From the NCBI GenBank assembly GCA_003439945.1, contig QVRM01004004.1, positions 806,001-870,000 on the forward strand: a stretch of DNA of 64,000 nucleotides, given 5' to 3'. The translations under genes and the position numbers were made by a program. Below are positions 1 through 11,581 of the stretch, piece after piece; the stretch's first letter is position 1; every line of letters begins with the position of its first letter. This stretch comes from Dermanyssus gallinae (lineage: Eukaryota; Arthropoda; Arachnida; Mesostigmata; Dermanyssidae). The notes below the pieces were generated by a model. The model saw only the letters and a program-made list of their open reading frames with translations, made no database searches and was not told the origin of the DNA.

Positions 1-240
1 CGTGCCGCTAGTGTTCGAGACACTCGGGGCCTAGCCTCGAGGCATGGTCGTTCCTCCAGAAAGTTGGCAAATGAATCAAACTGATCAGAGAGGGGCAGCC
101 TCGAGGACAAGTTCGACTGGTAGCGCTCCTCACAAGTTTGTGTATAGAATGTTAATGATGTTTCGATGTTTAAACTTATATGCTAATTTCGGTAATAACC
201 TGCATTCTTTATACCTTAACTTAATAAATAATACTTGTAA

Positions 241-245
<5 letters not shown>

Positions 246-298
<53 letters not shown>
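246..298. repeat. (TA)n microsatellite
   Basis: Uninterrupted TA dinucleotide array of about 53 bp. Open frames on both strands across it (Tyr-Ile repeats) are artefacts. Confidence 0.95.
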
Positions 299-304
<6 letters not shown>

Positions 305-1964
305 CATGGAATGGCGGAAATAGCCGATGACCTTAATATAGGAGTCACGGGTTCGGTAAAAACCCTTTCAATACGATTTGCATAGTACTTGCAAATTCTG
401 GTTAAAATTATGACAAATACAAATTAAAATGTGAATATAAACCCTAACACGCGAATGACAGAGAATCTAAGTTACTTAATAGCCTTCTCGAAATAAAATA
501 TTGTCATTTTCGTCGTCATGTAGGACTTGAATTGGAAGTTACTCCGACTTAACTTGAGCTCCGAGTCGATCCAGTGGGGTGGTACATGGTTGACTTCTTC
601 GTGGATTTGCCACCCCTGACATGAAACTGATTTGCAAGGGCAGTACTCATGTACGAGTATATATATATTATATATCAGCGTTCGAGCAGCATCGTTTTTA
701 CACTGAGTAAATCCGTACAATTGGTTATTTCCTGTCGAAAGAACTTCCACTAAATGCAAACGATATATTTCCATGCGCGATACGTGCGGGAACCCATAAT
801 ACGTACAGTTGAGACGAGTAATTAAAAGTGGATTCTACATATACCCGAGGAGTGCGGCTGTTAGCTTTGGGGATTGCGAAACAACCTTTTTATTTGTCTG
901 TTTTATTTTAGCAAACAGCACGCGCCCGAGCCTGATCACAATAAAACGCTGACGGACTGGTTAACAACTCCGTCGGGTCACAATCCCCAGGGCTTACAAA
1001 GAAGCTGATGTTGCACATTTTGTATACGCATCACCCTGTTTGACATGCGAAATACGATTGCAAAAAACAAGTTGCGCCGTCGTGTCCGAGATGTCATTCG
1101 TTAACTACTGCGTTTGGCAGTGAAACTTGCAGAATTGCGCTCGTTCTAATGTTTCATTATAAACATATGACATGCTATCTATACATTTTTTGCATGGGAA
1201 CGTCGTATGCACGAATACAAATGATTGAAAACAGATGATCGTATATGATCGTACCGAATAGTTGTGATAACGAAAGAAGTGTATATGGTCAATGCCAAGG
1301 CCAGCATGACCTTCGACGACTGTTTCAAGATGCTGCTGGAGCTTGATTATCATTACAGTTTGTACTTACAGCTGCTTCTTGTCGTGGTTCGTTCCATTTG
1401 TACACCACGATGGTTGCTTTTTGATGATGTTTTATCGCAATAGCACGCAGTGATAATCCCCGTAGGTCGTACGACATGGGGGCCGTCTTCTCGGGGTTCT
1501 ACTACTCATTCGGCTAATGAAAGAAGAAAGGGGGTGGGATATCGTAAATAGAAAGAGACAGACTTCTAGTCCCCTCTAGTCGCGGCCGCTAGAAAAACAG
1601 CGCCGCAGGTCGCATCAAAGACACAGTGCATGCGTTCCCTAGGGAGATAAAAACAAACGTTTCCCACGCGGTACCAATAGTAGTAGAGGCGCGCCGTCGT
1701 GTGATACAGTTGCGATACACTAGTTTCTCATACGTGTGGTTAGGTAAACAACGTCGATGCAGTTAGCGCTTCCGCCTCTCGCCTAACACTCAATACCGAC
1801 TTCGTCTGAAGAGACGATCATCAATGAGTGGCGGAGTTGGCTGAAAGTTCCCCCGGCTGGTCCAGAGGTTACATCTGTACGCGGTCTTGTGGTAAATAGC
1901 CAGCGATACTCGCTATGACATGTGAGAGGGTGTAATATTGGTATTTGGGAGTCAAACTAATGTC

Positions 1965-1986
1965 TATATATATATATATATATATA
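1965..1986. repeat. (TA)n microsatellite
   Basis: TA array of about 22 bp, followed by a short CAGA run. Confidence 0.9.
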
Positions 1987-2044
1987 CAGACAGACAGAAA
2001 GAGACGTGTCAAAGGTGTGTATATGTCGAAAAAGACGTCGAAGG

Positions 2045-2045
<1 letters not shown>

Positions 2046-2078
<33 letters not shown>
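2046..2078. repeat. (TA)n microsatellite
   Basis: TA array of about 33 bp, 60 bp from the previous one. Confidence 0.92.
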
Positions 2079-2081
<3 letters not shown>

Positions 2082-2749
2082 CATAACCTTTGGTAGGTGG
2101 GCTAATAACAATCGCGCCATCTGGCGATTTAGATGTTTGGCTGTACATTATTGCACTTGTGGGCTGTACGGCACGCGAACATTCTATTAACAATATAACG
2201 ACGACGAACTGAATGTTCATACCGGAGACGTATCGACGTCAAGAAGTTATTCAATCTATCAGACTGCTGGTGCATATGCTGGTGAACGTACACCTGTCAA
2301 TTTGTTCTAATATAACGGCTATGTCCATGCACTCAACATTATTCCTGCTAATATAATTCCTGCAGCGGCAGGCAATACGTCAGATGAAATTTTTCTGGAT
2401 TCTGGCCAGAATTCGCTCATGACAACGAGTCTCTGATGCTATACGGGTGAAACGTATAATAAGACCAGGAGAACATATTGCTTGTGCAGTCTGACCTACA
2501 GGAAAGCATCTTAATTCACAAACGAGCACATTATCCAGTTCAGTCTCCTTGTAGCAGCCGTTACCACTTCAAGCATATGAGATGTCTAGTTCAAGGTATC
2601 GAATGTCAGTATTGCCAAGTCTTTGGTCGCCTTCTTGACGGTTAGTTTTTCAGAGCCTCGCGCGTATCTGTGTATATGGTTATTGTGTCCAAAGTGTAGC
2701 ACAGCACGTTTATTAACAAATTGTTTAAGATCGAGGCCTGTATACCACT

Positions 2750-4461
2750 CCATACATTTGTCTAGCGTCTCTTGACAAGTTGCTATGTTGATGCTGGATA
2801 GATAAGGAAAGCGTTATATACGAGTATAAACATTTTGACATCATCAGCATACGTTTTTGCATGAACCACTTGAGGTATTATATGCTTTAATGAGTCGGTA
2901 TGCAGTATACACATTAAAGTGCCGAGAGTGGTACCCGGCGGACAGCCCGAGGTAACCTGGGCCCTAGATGACAGAAAGTCGTTTGCTCTGTCCCTAAAGA
3001 GTCCATCACTTAAGAAAGCCTTAATCCAATTAACTTTTCGACTGCCCACTCCATATTGCGGAGGGATATTGAGTAGTTTAGAGTATGTGGTCTCTTAAAA
3101 GCAAATGTATTATCAAAATGCACGCAGTCAAACGGTCATCCATCATATATGAAGAGGACCCAATCCTTTTAAGTCTCAAGTAACTGTAGAAGAGCAGAAT
3201 GAGCAGGACAATATGCGATTTTCCCTCGATGCATTCACGCTCTTGTGCACCTTGTGCATTCACGCTCCTGTTGAGTTCCTCTGTTATGACCTTCTCAGAC
3301 GATGGCATATTTAATAGGACTAAGTACGGTTTTCTCTTCGACGGACCGGCGAAAGATAATCGAACGCGGCACACATATATCATATTCACACATCTTATAC
3401 ACAATAGCCGGGATACCGTCGGGGGTGGCGCTACGCTTGTTGGCCAATCCGCGCAGATGCCGCTCGAGGTTCTCCGGAGAAGAAACGACGTTATTCACCA
3501 CCTGCACGCTAGAGAGTTCATGCTGGAGGAAACCAGGGTAAGTGCTTCGCGATTGCAGCTCGGCGTGCATTGGGTAGGTTGCGGCACATACATTTCTGAG
3601 CATTTAAACTTTCTCGTGGTCATCAGTACTAGTAGATCCGTTCGGTCGCTCAATTGAGGGTAGGATGTCCTTGATTTTCATACGTTTTTGAACACATTTG
3701 CGGGAGTAACTATGACTCTCTTACCGGCGTGGTCTGCTGGCGCGCGACTTCCGCGTGCTGCGGAGACCTTCACGCGCCCACATGTAAGTTAGTCAGACGG
3801 TGTAAACTCCCAATAGTAACTTTCCCGAGGTCACTTTTGTTGGCATGGGAAGCAGGGCATACGATATCGATTGAGTGTCAACGAATTCCTATTGTCACCT
3901 TGTCGTGGCCTATTCGAAGGCTGTTAAGGCTACTACCTTACGGGGAAGGTGTGCTGCTCACTGACCCCGGGCTACACGGTTAATGCCCCGGGCCTTAGCA
4001 ACCTGGGAGTACCGTGTGGGACGCCTGCTGCCTTGGCTTAGTAGGCATAATGAGGGCGAGGTCAGCTCCTCAATGATGCGTTTCCTATGGATAATCCTGT
4101 GCAGCTTTTTCTGCAATGCAGGCCCTCGCTCAGGCGTAGCGCTGCTTAGTTGTTGGGTAGTCCGTTGGATAGCAAAGCTTAGTCTACTTTCGGTATCCGA
4201 AGTTCTCCGAGGTACAAAATATATCCGGAGAAAAAAAGAACCACCGGGTATGTTTTAGACGGCTTTTTTTAGAAGCTGGAGCAAGTAATGTGAACACTTG
4301 AGTTCTGGCAACGTGTGGCCAAAGCAGGTGAAGCAGAGTATTTGGTGTGTAATGGAAATATCAATTAGCGCCAGCCCTGGAAGTGTCACACAGGAGTGGC
4401 ACTCTATCAATTGCAAGTGAGGCGTACATACATGTTTACCCACGTCATCGTTATTCTCCAA
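2750..4461 (-). pseudogene. Decayed non-LTR retrotransposon (LINE A)
   Basis: Minus-strand remnants in the order expected for a two-ORF LINE. A possible gag zinc-knuckle piece (CFTCFGHTLPELKC) lies at 4255-4461. The RT finger motif LANKRSATPDGIPAIVYK is at 3295-3603. The RT palm at 2783-3049 has TSGCPPGTTLGTL and the active-site box TYADDVKMF, whose YADD codons are at 2840-2851. The pieces lie in different frames, so the copy is dead. Between them (3650-4250) no endonuclease domain could be read. Best described as a member of the Jockey/CR1 assemblage; the clade is not settled. Confidence 0.7.
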
Positions 4462-4469
4462 TTTTTGTG

Positions 4470-4980
4470 CTGCTCCTAACAGAAACAGATCTTCTTCTTA
4501 GTAAAGTGTAGTATATGCATTTCTAGACAGGTATAGCATGCACTCGTTGTGCCTAAGCGCCATCCCGAAATATATTCAGGACTTCTGTGACTAGAATTTG
4601 TTATCAATAAAGTAGTCTGCTCAAAGAGAGGAGGCAGGTAAGGAGAAGCTGAGAATGTGCATATTCCTGTGTGCGCCGATATGCGGCCACCTTATTGTCG
4701 TTGATTCATAGTTTCTCATGATTGATTGATTAATTAATTGTTCGCTTGGCATGTATACCTAAATAAACATGTCATCTTTTTATATCAGGGGCGCTTAGAG
4801 CGGCAGCATATATATTACCCAAGCATCCATATAATCCATGTCTACTTCAATACCTACTGAGTATTTGCTTCTCATTGTGACAACCTCTTCTTTGTTATAT
4901 CGACCAGGTCATTTTTAACATTTGGTCCTAGAGCTAAAGCCTCCGACAGCTCTATATCTCTGCTCCCTCCTAAGGCTATA
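4470..4980. other. Gap between two LINE remnants, nothing recognised
   Basis: AT-rich sequence with a short run of ATTG/ATTA repeats near 4720-4742. It may hold the 3' tail of LINE B, but no poly(A) or target duplication is visible. Confidence 0.4.
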
Positions 4981-4982
4981 CA

Positions 4983-6029
4983 TTATTTAATAATATGTTC
5001 GATGGACTCATTCTCTAGCCCACATGCTCGAAATTCTGTACTTTGCCCCTCCTTATATTTAGCTCTATGTATCCTTGTATCCAACATCCCTGCCCTGGCA
5101 TCTGCCAATAGCCCACTCGCTCTTGAATTATCGTATACCCATTCTACGCCGCCTCTTTCCCGCTTTTCCTTTCCATACATAGTTGCCAAACTTGATTTGG
5201 AGCCCATCGCCAATTTCCATTTGTCTGCATATGACTTGTTTACCTTCAATTTCACCATTTTCTCTGATACCCTCGCTCTTGCCCATTGCTGACAATTGTA
5301 CCCAATTTCCCTAGCTGCGAACTCTACTTTGCGATCCCACTTCGTTTTAGTCCTAACTTATGTGTGACATTTTCAATCCTACTACTAAATCAAAGCTTAC
5401 TTTGTACTTCCCTTTGTATAAATGTTGACATTCCCCCTTCCCCCTCAAGAAATTCCCTGGCGCAATTAAAACGGCAACCCAATGCAAATCTTATTACCTC
5501 TCTTTGTATTGTTTCTAACATCTTTCTCAACCCTGCGCTGTGAACCAGAGAGGCATTAGCAAAGGTCAATCCTGGCACATACATGGCCTTCCATACATTC
5601 CTTGTTACTATATATTTATTAAACCCCAGAGGCCCTTACACCTTACTGCATTTCTTCCTCTTTCAGCCTTCTTCTTCCTTATTATCTCTTCTTCCTCTAA
5701 ATAATCATTGTCGTCATTGTCACCCCAAAATACTTGTACTGACTTTTATAATCCAATTATTTTCCCTGTACTACAAGCTTCTTTGCTCCCCTAGTCCCAT
5801 TAAATACTAAAACTGCGCTCTTTTTTTCATTAAACGCCATGCTCAGTTCCTCCGCTGCTTCCCCACATGTATTCAACATTTGTTGAACTTTGCTAGTACC
5901 CCGCCCTAACACTACCATATCGTCAGCATAAAGCAGCACGGGTGTCTTGATATATACACCCTTTTCCCCTATCTGCCATCCCAAACCCGTTCTATTAATC
6001 CTTCGCACTATTCTCTCTATATACATCAA
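4983..6029 (-). pseudogene. Decayed non-LTR retrotransposon (LINE B), RT palm to C terminus
   Basis: Three minus-strand frames in the correct order: RT palm with LLYADDMVVLGRG (YADD codons 5919-5930) and NEKKSAVLVF at 5757-6029; thumb region (GLRKMLETIQREVIRFALG) at 5390-5584; C-terminal region with a Cys/His motif (RACGLENESIEHII) at 4983-5258. Frameshifts separate the three. The copy is truncated at its 5' end just past 6029, next to an AT tract. The C-x-x-x-E-x-x-E-H motif is usual downstream of RT in arthropod LINEs. It is distinct from LINE A. Confidence 0.8.
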
Positions 6030-6039
6030 AAATATATAT

Positions 6040-7190
6040 TATAGTGCGCATGTAATACCTCCGCGACACCTTTACGCAAGAACGGCGTGCCGAACAGCTT
6101 TAATTTAGCTTCTATAAATGTATTTTATTCAAAGAGAAGTCCTCGAACACCATCGCACATAGGAGCGTACAGCTCCAAGCTCTCTGCTGGATAGCGGTGG
6201 ACAGCGGGAAGTTCTCACTCCCAATGCGCCAATTCGGCATCGCACAGCAGGTCGGAGGCTGATTCTAGAAGTTAAGCTTTACTGCAATCGTCAGCAAGGC
6301 GCCTTACCCAAAAAATGTAGTGCGTGGCGTGGATTGCTGGGTCTGTGCTTCCCGTTCTTGCAAACCCCAGCCACCAAGAGCTTCCTGGATTTCATTTTTG
6401 TCTTCTTTGCAGCACTCAGCAGCGATCAGGAGGGCCTGACTCTAAAAAAAAGATGTTCGAGGCTCTCACGCCAAGACTTGTACTAGCCGGCATCTGTAGG
6501 AGTTCTTGCTTTAAGGTCATTAAAGAGAACCACGTTTGACCGTCGTTGTTTTACGCAACAGTTCAAAGAATTTGGGTTTTTTTCGGCAATATAAGCGGTG
6601 TGCTTTTATTATATGGACAAACAAATAGGCGTGTACACATGGATACCTTGTTGCCCTGTGCTTATAATGGTCTTCCTTTGCAAGATCGCTCATTGAGTAA
6701 AAAGTAACAAGTTGGTTATTTTAGGGAGTTTTTTTAATAATTGACTCTGATTCTTTTTATTGGCTCGAGAGGTTGCACAGACATTTCCGATTGTCATTTC
6801 AGTGGTGTTACTGTCGCTGTTGTTGTCATCATGATTGTTATTTTTGTTGATTACCTTGTGTTGCTTTATTGGGTTCAGTTCGTCATAGCCGCTATTATTT
6901 ACTTTCTTCCGTCGTCGCCTCTGTTTGCCGGGACACTTGTCAAACATGACTCGTGTGTGGACTCTACTTTCATTCTACTTCGCCTTCAGCCATCTCGGTG
7001 GTACGCAGTTCGCGTCACTTCCACATAGAGATATACCCGCTTCAATGAGCCGTGGGACAGCCAATACCGCGCATCCTAACCCGGAGTTGCAAGACTGACC
7101 GTTATGGCTGTGCCTATATGTGTCACTTTTTGCAATTGCTTTACCTCGTACGTGAAAGCTTGCAAACTTAATTCTACGGAAAACTACCAA
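6040..7190. other. No gene recognised
   Basis: Contains short frames of no recognisable family. A Leu/Val/Ile-rich frame near 6741-7028 on the plus strand arises from a low-complexity GTT-rich stretch. Confidence 0.4.
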
Positions 7191-7194
7191 GTTT

Positions 7195-7345
7195 AAAAAT
7201 AGCCGCAGTTGCAGCGGGACTGTGTGGCGACGTTGAGGCTGTGGCGAGACAGGTCGGCCGTAGTGAACGTCGTCACACAGTTATTCATGCATGCACTCAA
7301 TCTCGACATGCCCTCTAACAAATCTTAATTACTCCGCACCCACGG
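7195..7345. repeat. Relic of the foldback-element core
   Basis: GACTGTGTGGCGACGTT and, 45 bp on, GTAGTGAACGTCGTCACACAG, followed by CTTAATTACTCCGCACCCACG, match the short palindromic core of the foldback element at 25770-25945 (TGACTGTGTGGCGACGTTC; GTAATTACTCCGCAACCACG). This is a decayed copy. Confidence 0.6.
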
Positions 7346-7439
7346 CTCGCATTACCATAGACTTAGTGTCAGAATAATCGCCATGAGCATTTGTGCGAAT
7401 GTGTTGGTTTTGAGCTCTATGGACGGTCCTAAGGTTATG

Positions 7440-7790
7440 ATATGGAGCTATTTGGCGTAAACGCTAATGAAGAACTTCGTTTGTGCAAATTCTCTTCTAA
7501 ACGACCGTGTCGCATTTTCTGGCCGGCGTTATATGCTCTCGAAAACTGGCAGATTTTTCACGAACACGGCGATGTGCTTAGTTTCTATATAGGAAGACTG
7601 GTTGTCTCGCAATGGCACATTTTACGCTCTTATGTTGGGCAACCAACATCAGTGTCAGGAACTGTAGTAATTTTACTCTCACTCCGAAACATGTGTTCTC
7701 AGAGACCATCTTGGGTTGGTAAATAGTTGCCTTAACGAACTCTACAATTCTTATTATCGATCTTCAAACTGTCCTGGGATACCCTGAATG
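7440..7790 (+). mobile_element. Relic of foldback element FB2 (right half)
   Basis: Matches the right arm of the TA-flanked foldback element at 28075-28597 in order: TTCTCTTCTAAACGACCGTGT, GGCGATGTGCTTAG, AGGAAGACTGGTTGTCTCGCAA, ATGTTGGGCAACCAACA, and TTGCCTTAACGAACTCTACAATT, ending in GGGATACCCTG near 7787. The 94-codon open frame across it is fortuitous, since the intact copy encodes nothing in that frame. Confidence 0.75.
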
Positions 7791-8178
7791 TATAGAACTG
7801 GGACATCACGGCCTATCGTGTATCATCAGCGCCGGAAGACGCTCTAGATATGCCGCTAGTAATGAGACTTTTAGCAGAACCCTTAGGCCATACGGTCTTC
7901 CGTATATCCCTGACCCGCCAGGCCTATGGGCGGAGGATGGCAGGCGGTTAGACGGGGTGATACTTACGCCCTTCAAGCAAAGCAAAATGCTTGTTTAGGA
8001 TGCAACCGTTACCCTTCTATGGCCGGTGGCGGCGCATCCAAAGCCCTCTCGCCCTTAAAACCTTGGGTGCTACTGGCGTTCGGTCCAGACAGCTGATCCG
8101 CAAAGTGACTTTGATAAACTTCTCATCCGGTGATAGCAGGTCGCCGTCTTTCTCTAAACAATATCTGAATCGTGACAT

Positions 8179-8469
8179 TAACCGTGAAAACGCCGCCTCC
8201 GTATACCGTGATCCGAATAGTTTATGATACCACATATACTATTATCGTCATCGACAGCTTAGTTGAGGTGCTCTGGGCCACAAATTCGGGCACTCAAAAA
8301 GTTAACCGTGAAAACGCCGTCTCCGTTCAGAGCACAGTTCTCAAGTGGGCCTGGCCTAAACGAGAGGAACACGTGAGTGTCAGCATACACGCCCGCAAGC
8401 ATATTGGTTTAGCTAATCCTTCCTGATATATGCAACATATGCAAAGTGTATTTTACCGTGATCCGAATC

Positions 8470-8501
<32 letters not shown>

Positions 8502-8585
8502 TAGTACAACATATACTATTATCGTCATCGAGAGCTTAGTTGAGGTGCTCTGGGCCACAGATTCGGGCACTCAAAAAGTTAGTGT
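8179..8585 (+). repeat. Direct duplication, about 105-130 bp units
   Basis: Segment 8204-8306 (TACCGTGATCCGAAT ... GGGCACTCAAAAAGTTA) recurs at 8454-8582 with a (TA)n expansion inside the second copy. A shorter motif, TTAACCGTGAAAACGCCG, occurs at 8179 and 8303. This is a partial segmental duplication of unknown origin. Confidence 0.8.
8470..8497. repeat. (TA)n microsatellite
   Basis: TA array of about 28 bp, present in only one copy of the duplicated segment, so it expanded after the duplication. Confidence 0.9.
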
Positions 8586-8949
8586 TCGGGAGAGCCCCGT
8601 GACACGTTTCTTGTCAATAGCAAACCTCCGCAGCGAAGACACGAACAGCGGACATTTCAACTTGATGCCGGTTTTCGTAATCCAGTTAGTTGCTTACGGC
8701 AGTTCCAGGTCAGATAGCCTCGGATCGAATCGAGCGAAATTTGATCTTCAGATATGTATACATGTGCACTAGCGGTACGCTTGTGATATATCCAGTGCAG
8801 GCTGCAAAAAGCATCTATTATTTGAGGTCTTCCATCGCAGTCGCATCGAGCCTTAATGTCGTTTCAGGCTGCGCGCCAAGCGAACACTTGCCCAACGTAG
8901 GCCGTTCGTAGGTTCTGTAATTTAACTTTCTCCATTTATTGGAGTGCTT

Positions 8950-9121
8950 AAAAAATATATTTCGGGGCTGACTCTCAGCCAAGATTTAACGTTCATGGGA
9001 CTGCTTTGCGCATTGCTTTACAGACGGACCCATAAATATACAAATGTGGGGCTCGAACCCGCGCACCTACGTGTCTCCTCCGGTCGCGAGGCGCAGACGC
9101 ATGCCACCACGCCACCGGGAC
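8950..9121 (-). mobile_element. tRNA-derived SINE, family A
   Basis: On the minus strand the element begins with a tRNA-like head (GTCCCGGTGG). It has a pol III A box TGGCGTGGTGGC (9103-9114) and a B box GGGTTCGAGCCC (9049-9060), followed by a body ending ATCTTGGCTGAGAGTCAGCC and an A/T-rich tail. The body 3' end recurs at 51597-51660 and 59800-59880, so this is a dispersed family. The tRNA head does not fold as a clean modern tRNA, which argues for a SINE over a tRNA gene. Confidence 0.75.
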
Positions 9122-9955
9122 AAACACTGGAGTTCTTGCTTAGACTTGACCATATATATGCATTTCGTAGTCGTATAACATTCTGTGGCTACATTACTCT
9201 AACAGTGCTGTTGCCCGTGTTTACTTAATATGTATTTTGCATGGCGCATCTTTGCTAGGGCGTTAGCCCTTCGTCAGGGGTTAACGTTTGTTCATGGGGG
9301 CGGTGTAATAGTAACCACTAGTGTTTGACTTGATTCGATCTCATAAATACTGCTACCTAAAGGCGCTGCTCTTGCGCTCTCACGGTCGCTGTTGCTGCTG
9401 CTCCAAGGACGGCAGTGCCAGTGTCAACAGTGAGAGCATACGCTTTACCCAAAGCGCAGTGCAATGCCAAACAGACATTTATTGTCAGCCTGGTAGGCGC
9501 GGTAACTACTACACGATTCTAGTTGGCTAGGCTGCGCTGCTTGCCTGTCGCTGCGCCGGTTGCCGATCAATGCCTATTTCATTCCTGCACTTCAATAGCA
9601 GAGTTTCGTGTTCATGTCGGTACGGCGGTGTTAGGAAACGGGTGCGTTGCGTGTTTACATGCCACCAACCAAGCCTTCTGCAGATATGGTCGCGAGCATC
9701 GGGCACGTTTCCGGCCCGCTTTTCAGCCCGCTATGATTTCCACGCTTACCGCGCTCGCTATCATGCGTGGCACGATAAGACGCGGTAGGTAGAGGATCTT
9801 TTTCAGCTGAAATACCTGTTGGAGTCGTTCGATTCAAGCTGTTGTCTGTGCATTGTACTCCCAACGGTACACGGGCAAGCAAACTAGACTACATTTTGTT
9901 TCCTTAAAGAGGAGCATGCCGAAATTTGATCGTGCATGCGTACGTTTAGCTGAGG

Positions 9956-10057
9956 TAAGACAGTGTGCCATAGACTGGACATTCGTTAGTACTGAAACAT
10001 ATATATATATATATATATATTTTAGTACTAAAGAAATTCCAGTCTATGGCACACTGT

Positions 10058-10061
<4 letters not shown>
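9956..10061. repeat. Palindrome with (TA)n loop
   Basis: Arms 9956-9996 and 10021-10061 are near-perfect inverted copies (TAAGACAGTGTGCCATAGAC and onward, 41 bp) joined by a (TA)11 loop at 9999-10020. A second (TA)n tract (10061-10088) abuts the right arm. It could be a minimal foldback element or a cruciform-prone product of inverted duplication. Confidence 0.9.

Positions 10062-10088
<27 letters not shown>
10061..10088. repeat. (TA)n microsatellite
   Basis: TA array between the palindrome and the mariner left end. Confidence 0.9.
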
Positions 10089-10091
<3 letters not shown>

Positions 10092-10255
10092 CATATACAT
10101 ATATTGTGTTGTTCTATAAATCAGTGCAGATAATTGTGTGCGCCGCGCAGACCCGGGGGAAGACGAAAACTTTTGAATGAGGGTTGTTTGTTTAAATGGC
10201 GGTAAGATCAGACCTGCGCTGTATTTTAGTAGACCCACACATCTAACTCGCTCGG

Positions 10256-10450
10256 GTGAAGATGGCAGAGTTGAATGCGCATTTTCGGCAGTTATTGCTA
10301 TTAAATCTCCAGAAAAGAGAGAATACAACACAAGTCGTAGCTAAGATATGTAAAGTGGTGTATGGCGGAGAGGCAGTAACAGATAGGACCGTTGAAGAGT
10401 GGTTTTTCCGATTTAGGAACGGCGATTTCGGCGTTAACGCCCGAAACCAA
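10256..10450 (+). pseudogene. Mariner transposase, N-terminal fragment
   Basis: Encodes the DNA-binding N terminus of a mariner transposase: HFRQLLLLNLQKRENT, AKICKVVYGGEAVTD, EEWFFRFRNGDF. The frame is lost where the 41-bp minisatellite begins. The likely start is the ATG of MAELNA, preceded by GAAG. It is closely related to the copy at 58588. Confidence 0.8.
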
Positions 10451-10459
10451 ACAATGCCA

Positions 10460-10935
10460 AATTACAAACAGCTTTAATTACACAATAAAACCCACCTTTT
10501 CCCTACAAACACCTCTAATTACACATGAAAACCCAGTTTTTCCCTACAAACAGTTCTAATTACACATTAAAACCTACTTTTTCTCCACAAACACCCCTAA
10601 TTACACATTAAAACCTACCTTTTTCCTACAAACACCCTTAATTACACATTAAAACCCACTTTTTCTCTACAAACACCCCTAATTACACATTAAAACCTAC
10701 GTTTTCTCTACAAACACTCATAATTACAAATTAAAACCTACGTTTTCCCTACAAACATTTCTAATTACACTTTAAAACCCATTTTTTTTCTACAAACACT
10801 CATAATTACAAATTAAAACCCACTTTTCCCCTCAAACACTCATAATTACACATTAAAACCCACTTTTTCCCTACAAACACTCATAATTACAAATTAAAAC
10901 CCACTTTTTTCCCTCAAACACTCATGATTACTCAT
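10460..10935. repeat. Minisatellite, 41-bp unit, about 11 copies
   Basis: Tandem array whose unit begins TAATTACACATTAAAACCCA and continues CTTTTTCCCTACAAACACTCA. Copies differ by a few substitutions and small length changes in the T run. It sits inside the mariner transposase frame between the GDF and VDMAA motifs, replacing about 20 bp present in the other mariner copy. Confidence 0.95.
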
Positions 10936-10939
10936 GGCT

Positions 10940-11580
10940 CGGGCGCCCTGTGAAAGTGGACATGGCCGCAGTAACAACAGTAGCCAAACGAAACCCACAC
11001 CTGTCGCTGCGCGAGATCGTGGCCATTGTCGACGCACTACAGACATCCATTCAAAGACATCTCCATGGCGAGCGATTTGTCAGCAAGTTGGATGTGTGGG
11101 TGCCCCACGCGCTCGGAAATCGCTATTTGGAGAAGGGTTTAGTTTGCGATCAGCTTTCCTGAAAAAAGAACGAGGATCGTCTCTTTCTCCGCACCATGGG
11201 GACATTGTATGAGAAGTGGATACTTTATGAGAACGTTGTCCGCAGAAAAAGAGTGGCTTAAAAAGGGAGTGAGCCCCAAGCAACTGCCATGCCCGGATAC
11301 TATACAATGAAAGTAATGTTAAGTGTTTGGTGGGATGCGAAGGGGTGATCGTTAATGAGCTGTTACAATCAGTCAAAACGATCAATACGATAAAATACTA
11401 TCAATAACTGGAAGCGGCCGAACCTGGCAAACAGACGAGAAGTGACTTTTCATCACGACAACGGAAGACCGCACACAAATTTACTCACCATCAAGAGGTT
11501 AATGGGTTGCTGTCAAGCGCATATTCCCGGCAAGTTGATTAAGAATATAGCTTTATTAATGTAATTTAGATGGGATATTT
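10940..11580 (+). pseudogene. Mariner transposase, central fragment
   Basis: Continuation of copy 1: VDMAAVTTVAKRNPHL, SIQRHLHGERFVSKLDVWVP and CDQLS, then TIKYYQ in shifted frames. It matches the region before and around the first catalytic Asp in copy 2. About 60 bp near 11510-11568 are absent from copy 2. Confidence 0.65.
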
Positions 11581-11581
11581 T

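Larger units (their letters stand above)
300..2740. other. No gene recognised
   Basis: The stretch carries only short frames without family resemblance and two (TA)n tracts. Nothing in it could be assigned to a gene, element or RNA. Confidence 0.5.

Noticed and set aside
8179..8585. CRISPR-like repeat-spacer array
   Set aside because: Only two unequal units, in a eukaryotic repeat context.
9046..9121. A functional tRNA gene on the minus strand
   Set aside because: Pol III boxes are present, but stems do not pair as a canonical tRNA, and the sequence continues into a body shared with other loci, so it is a SINE.
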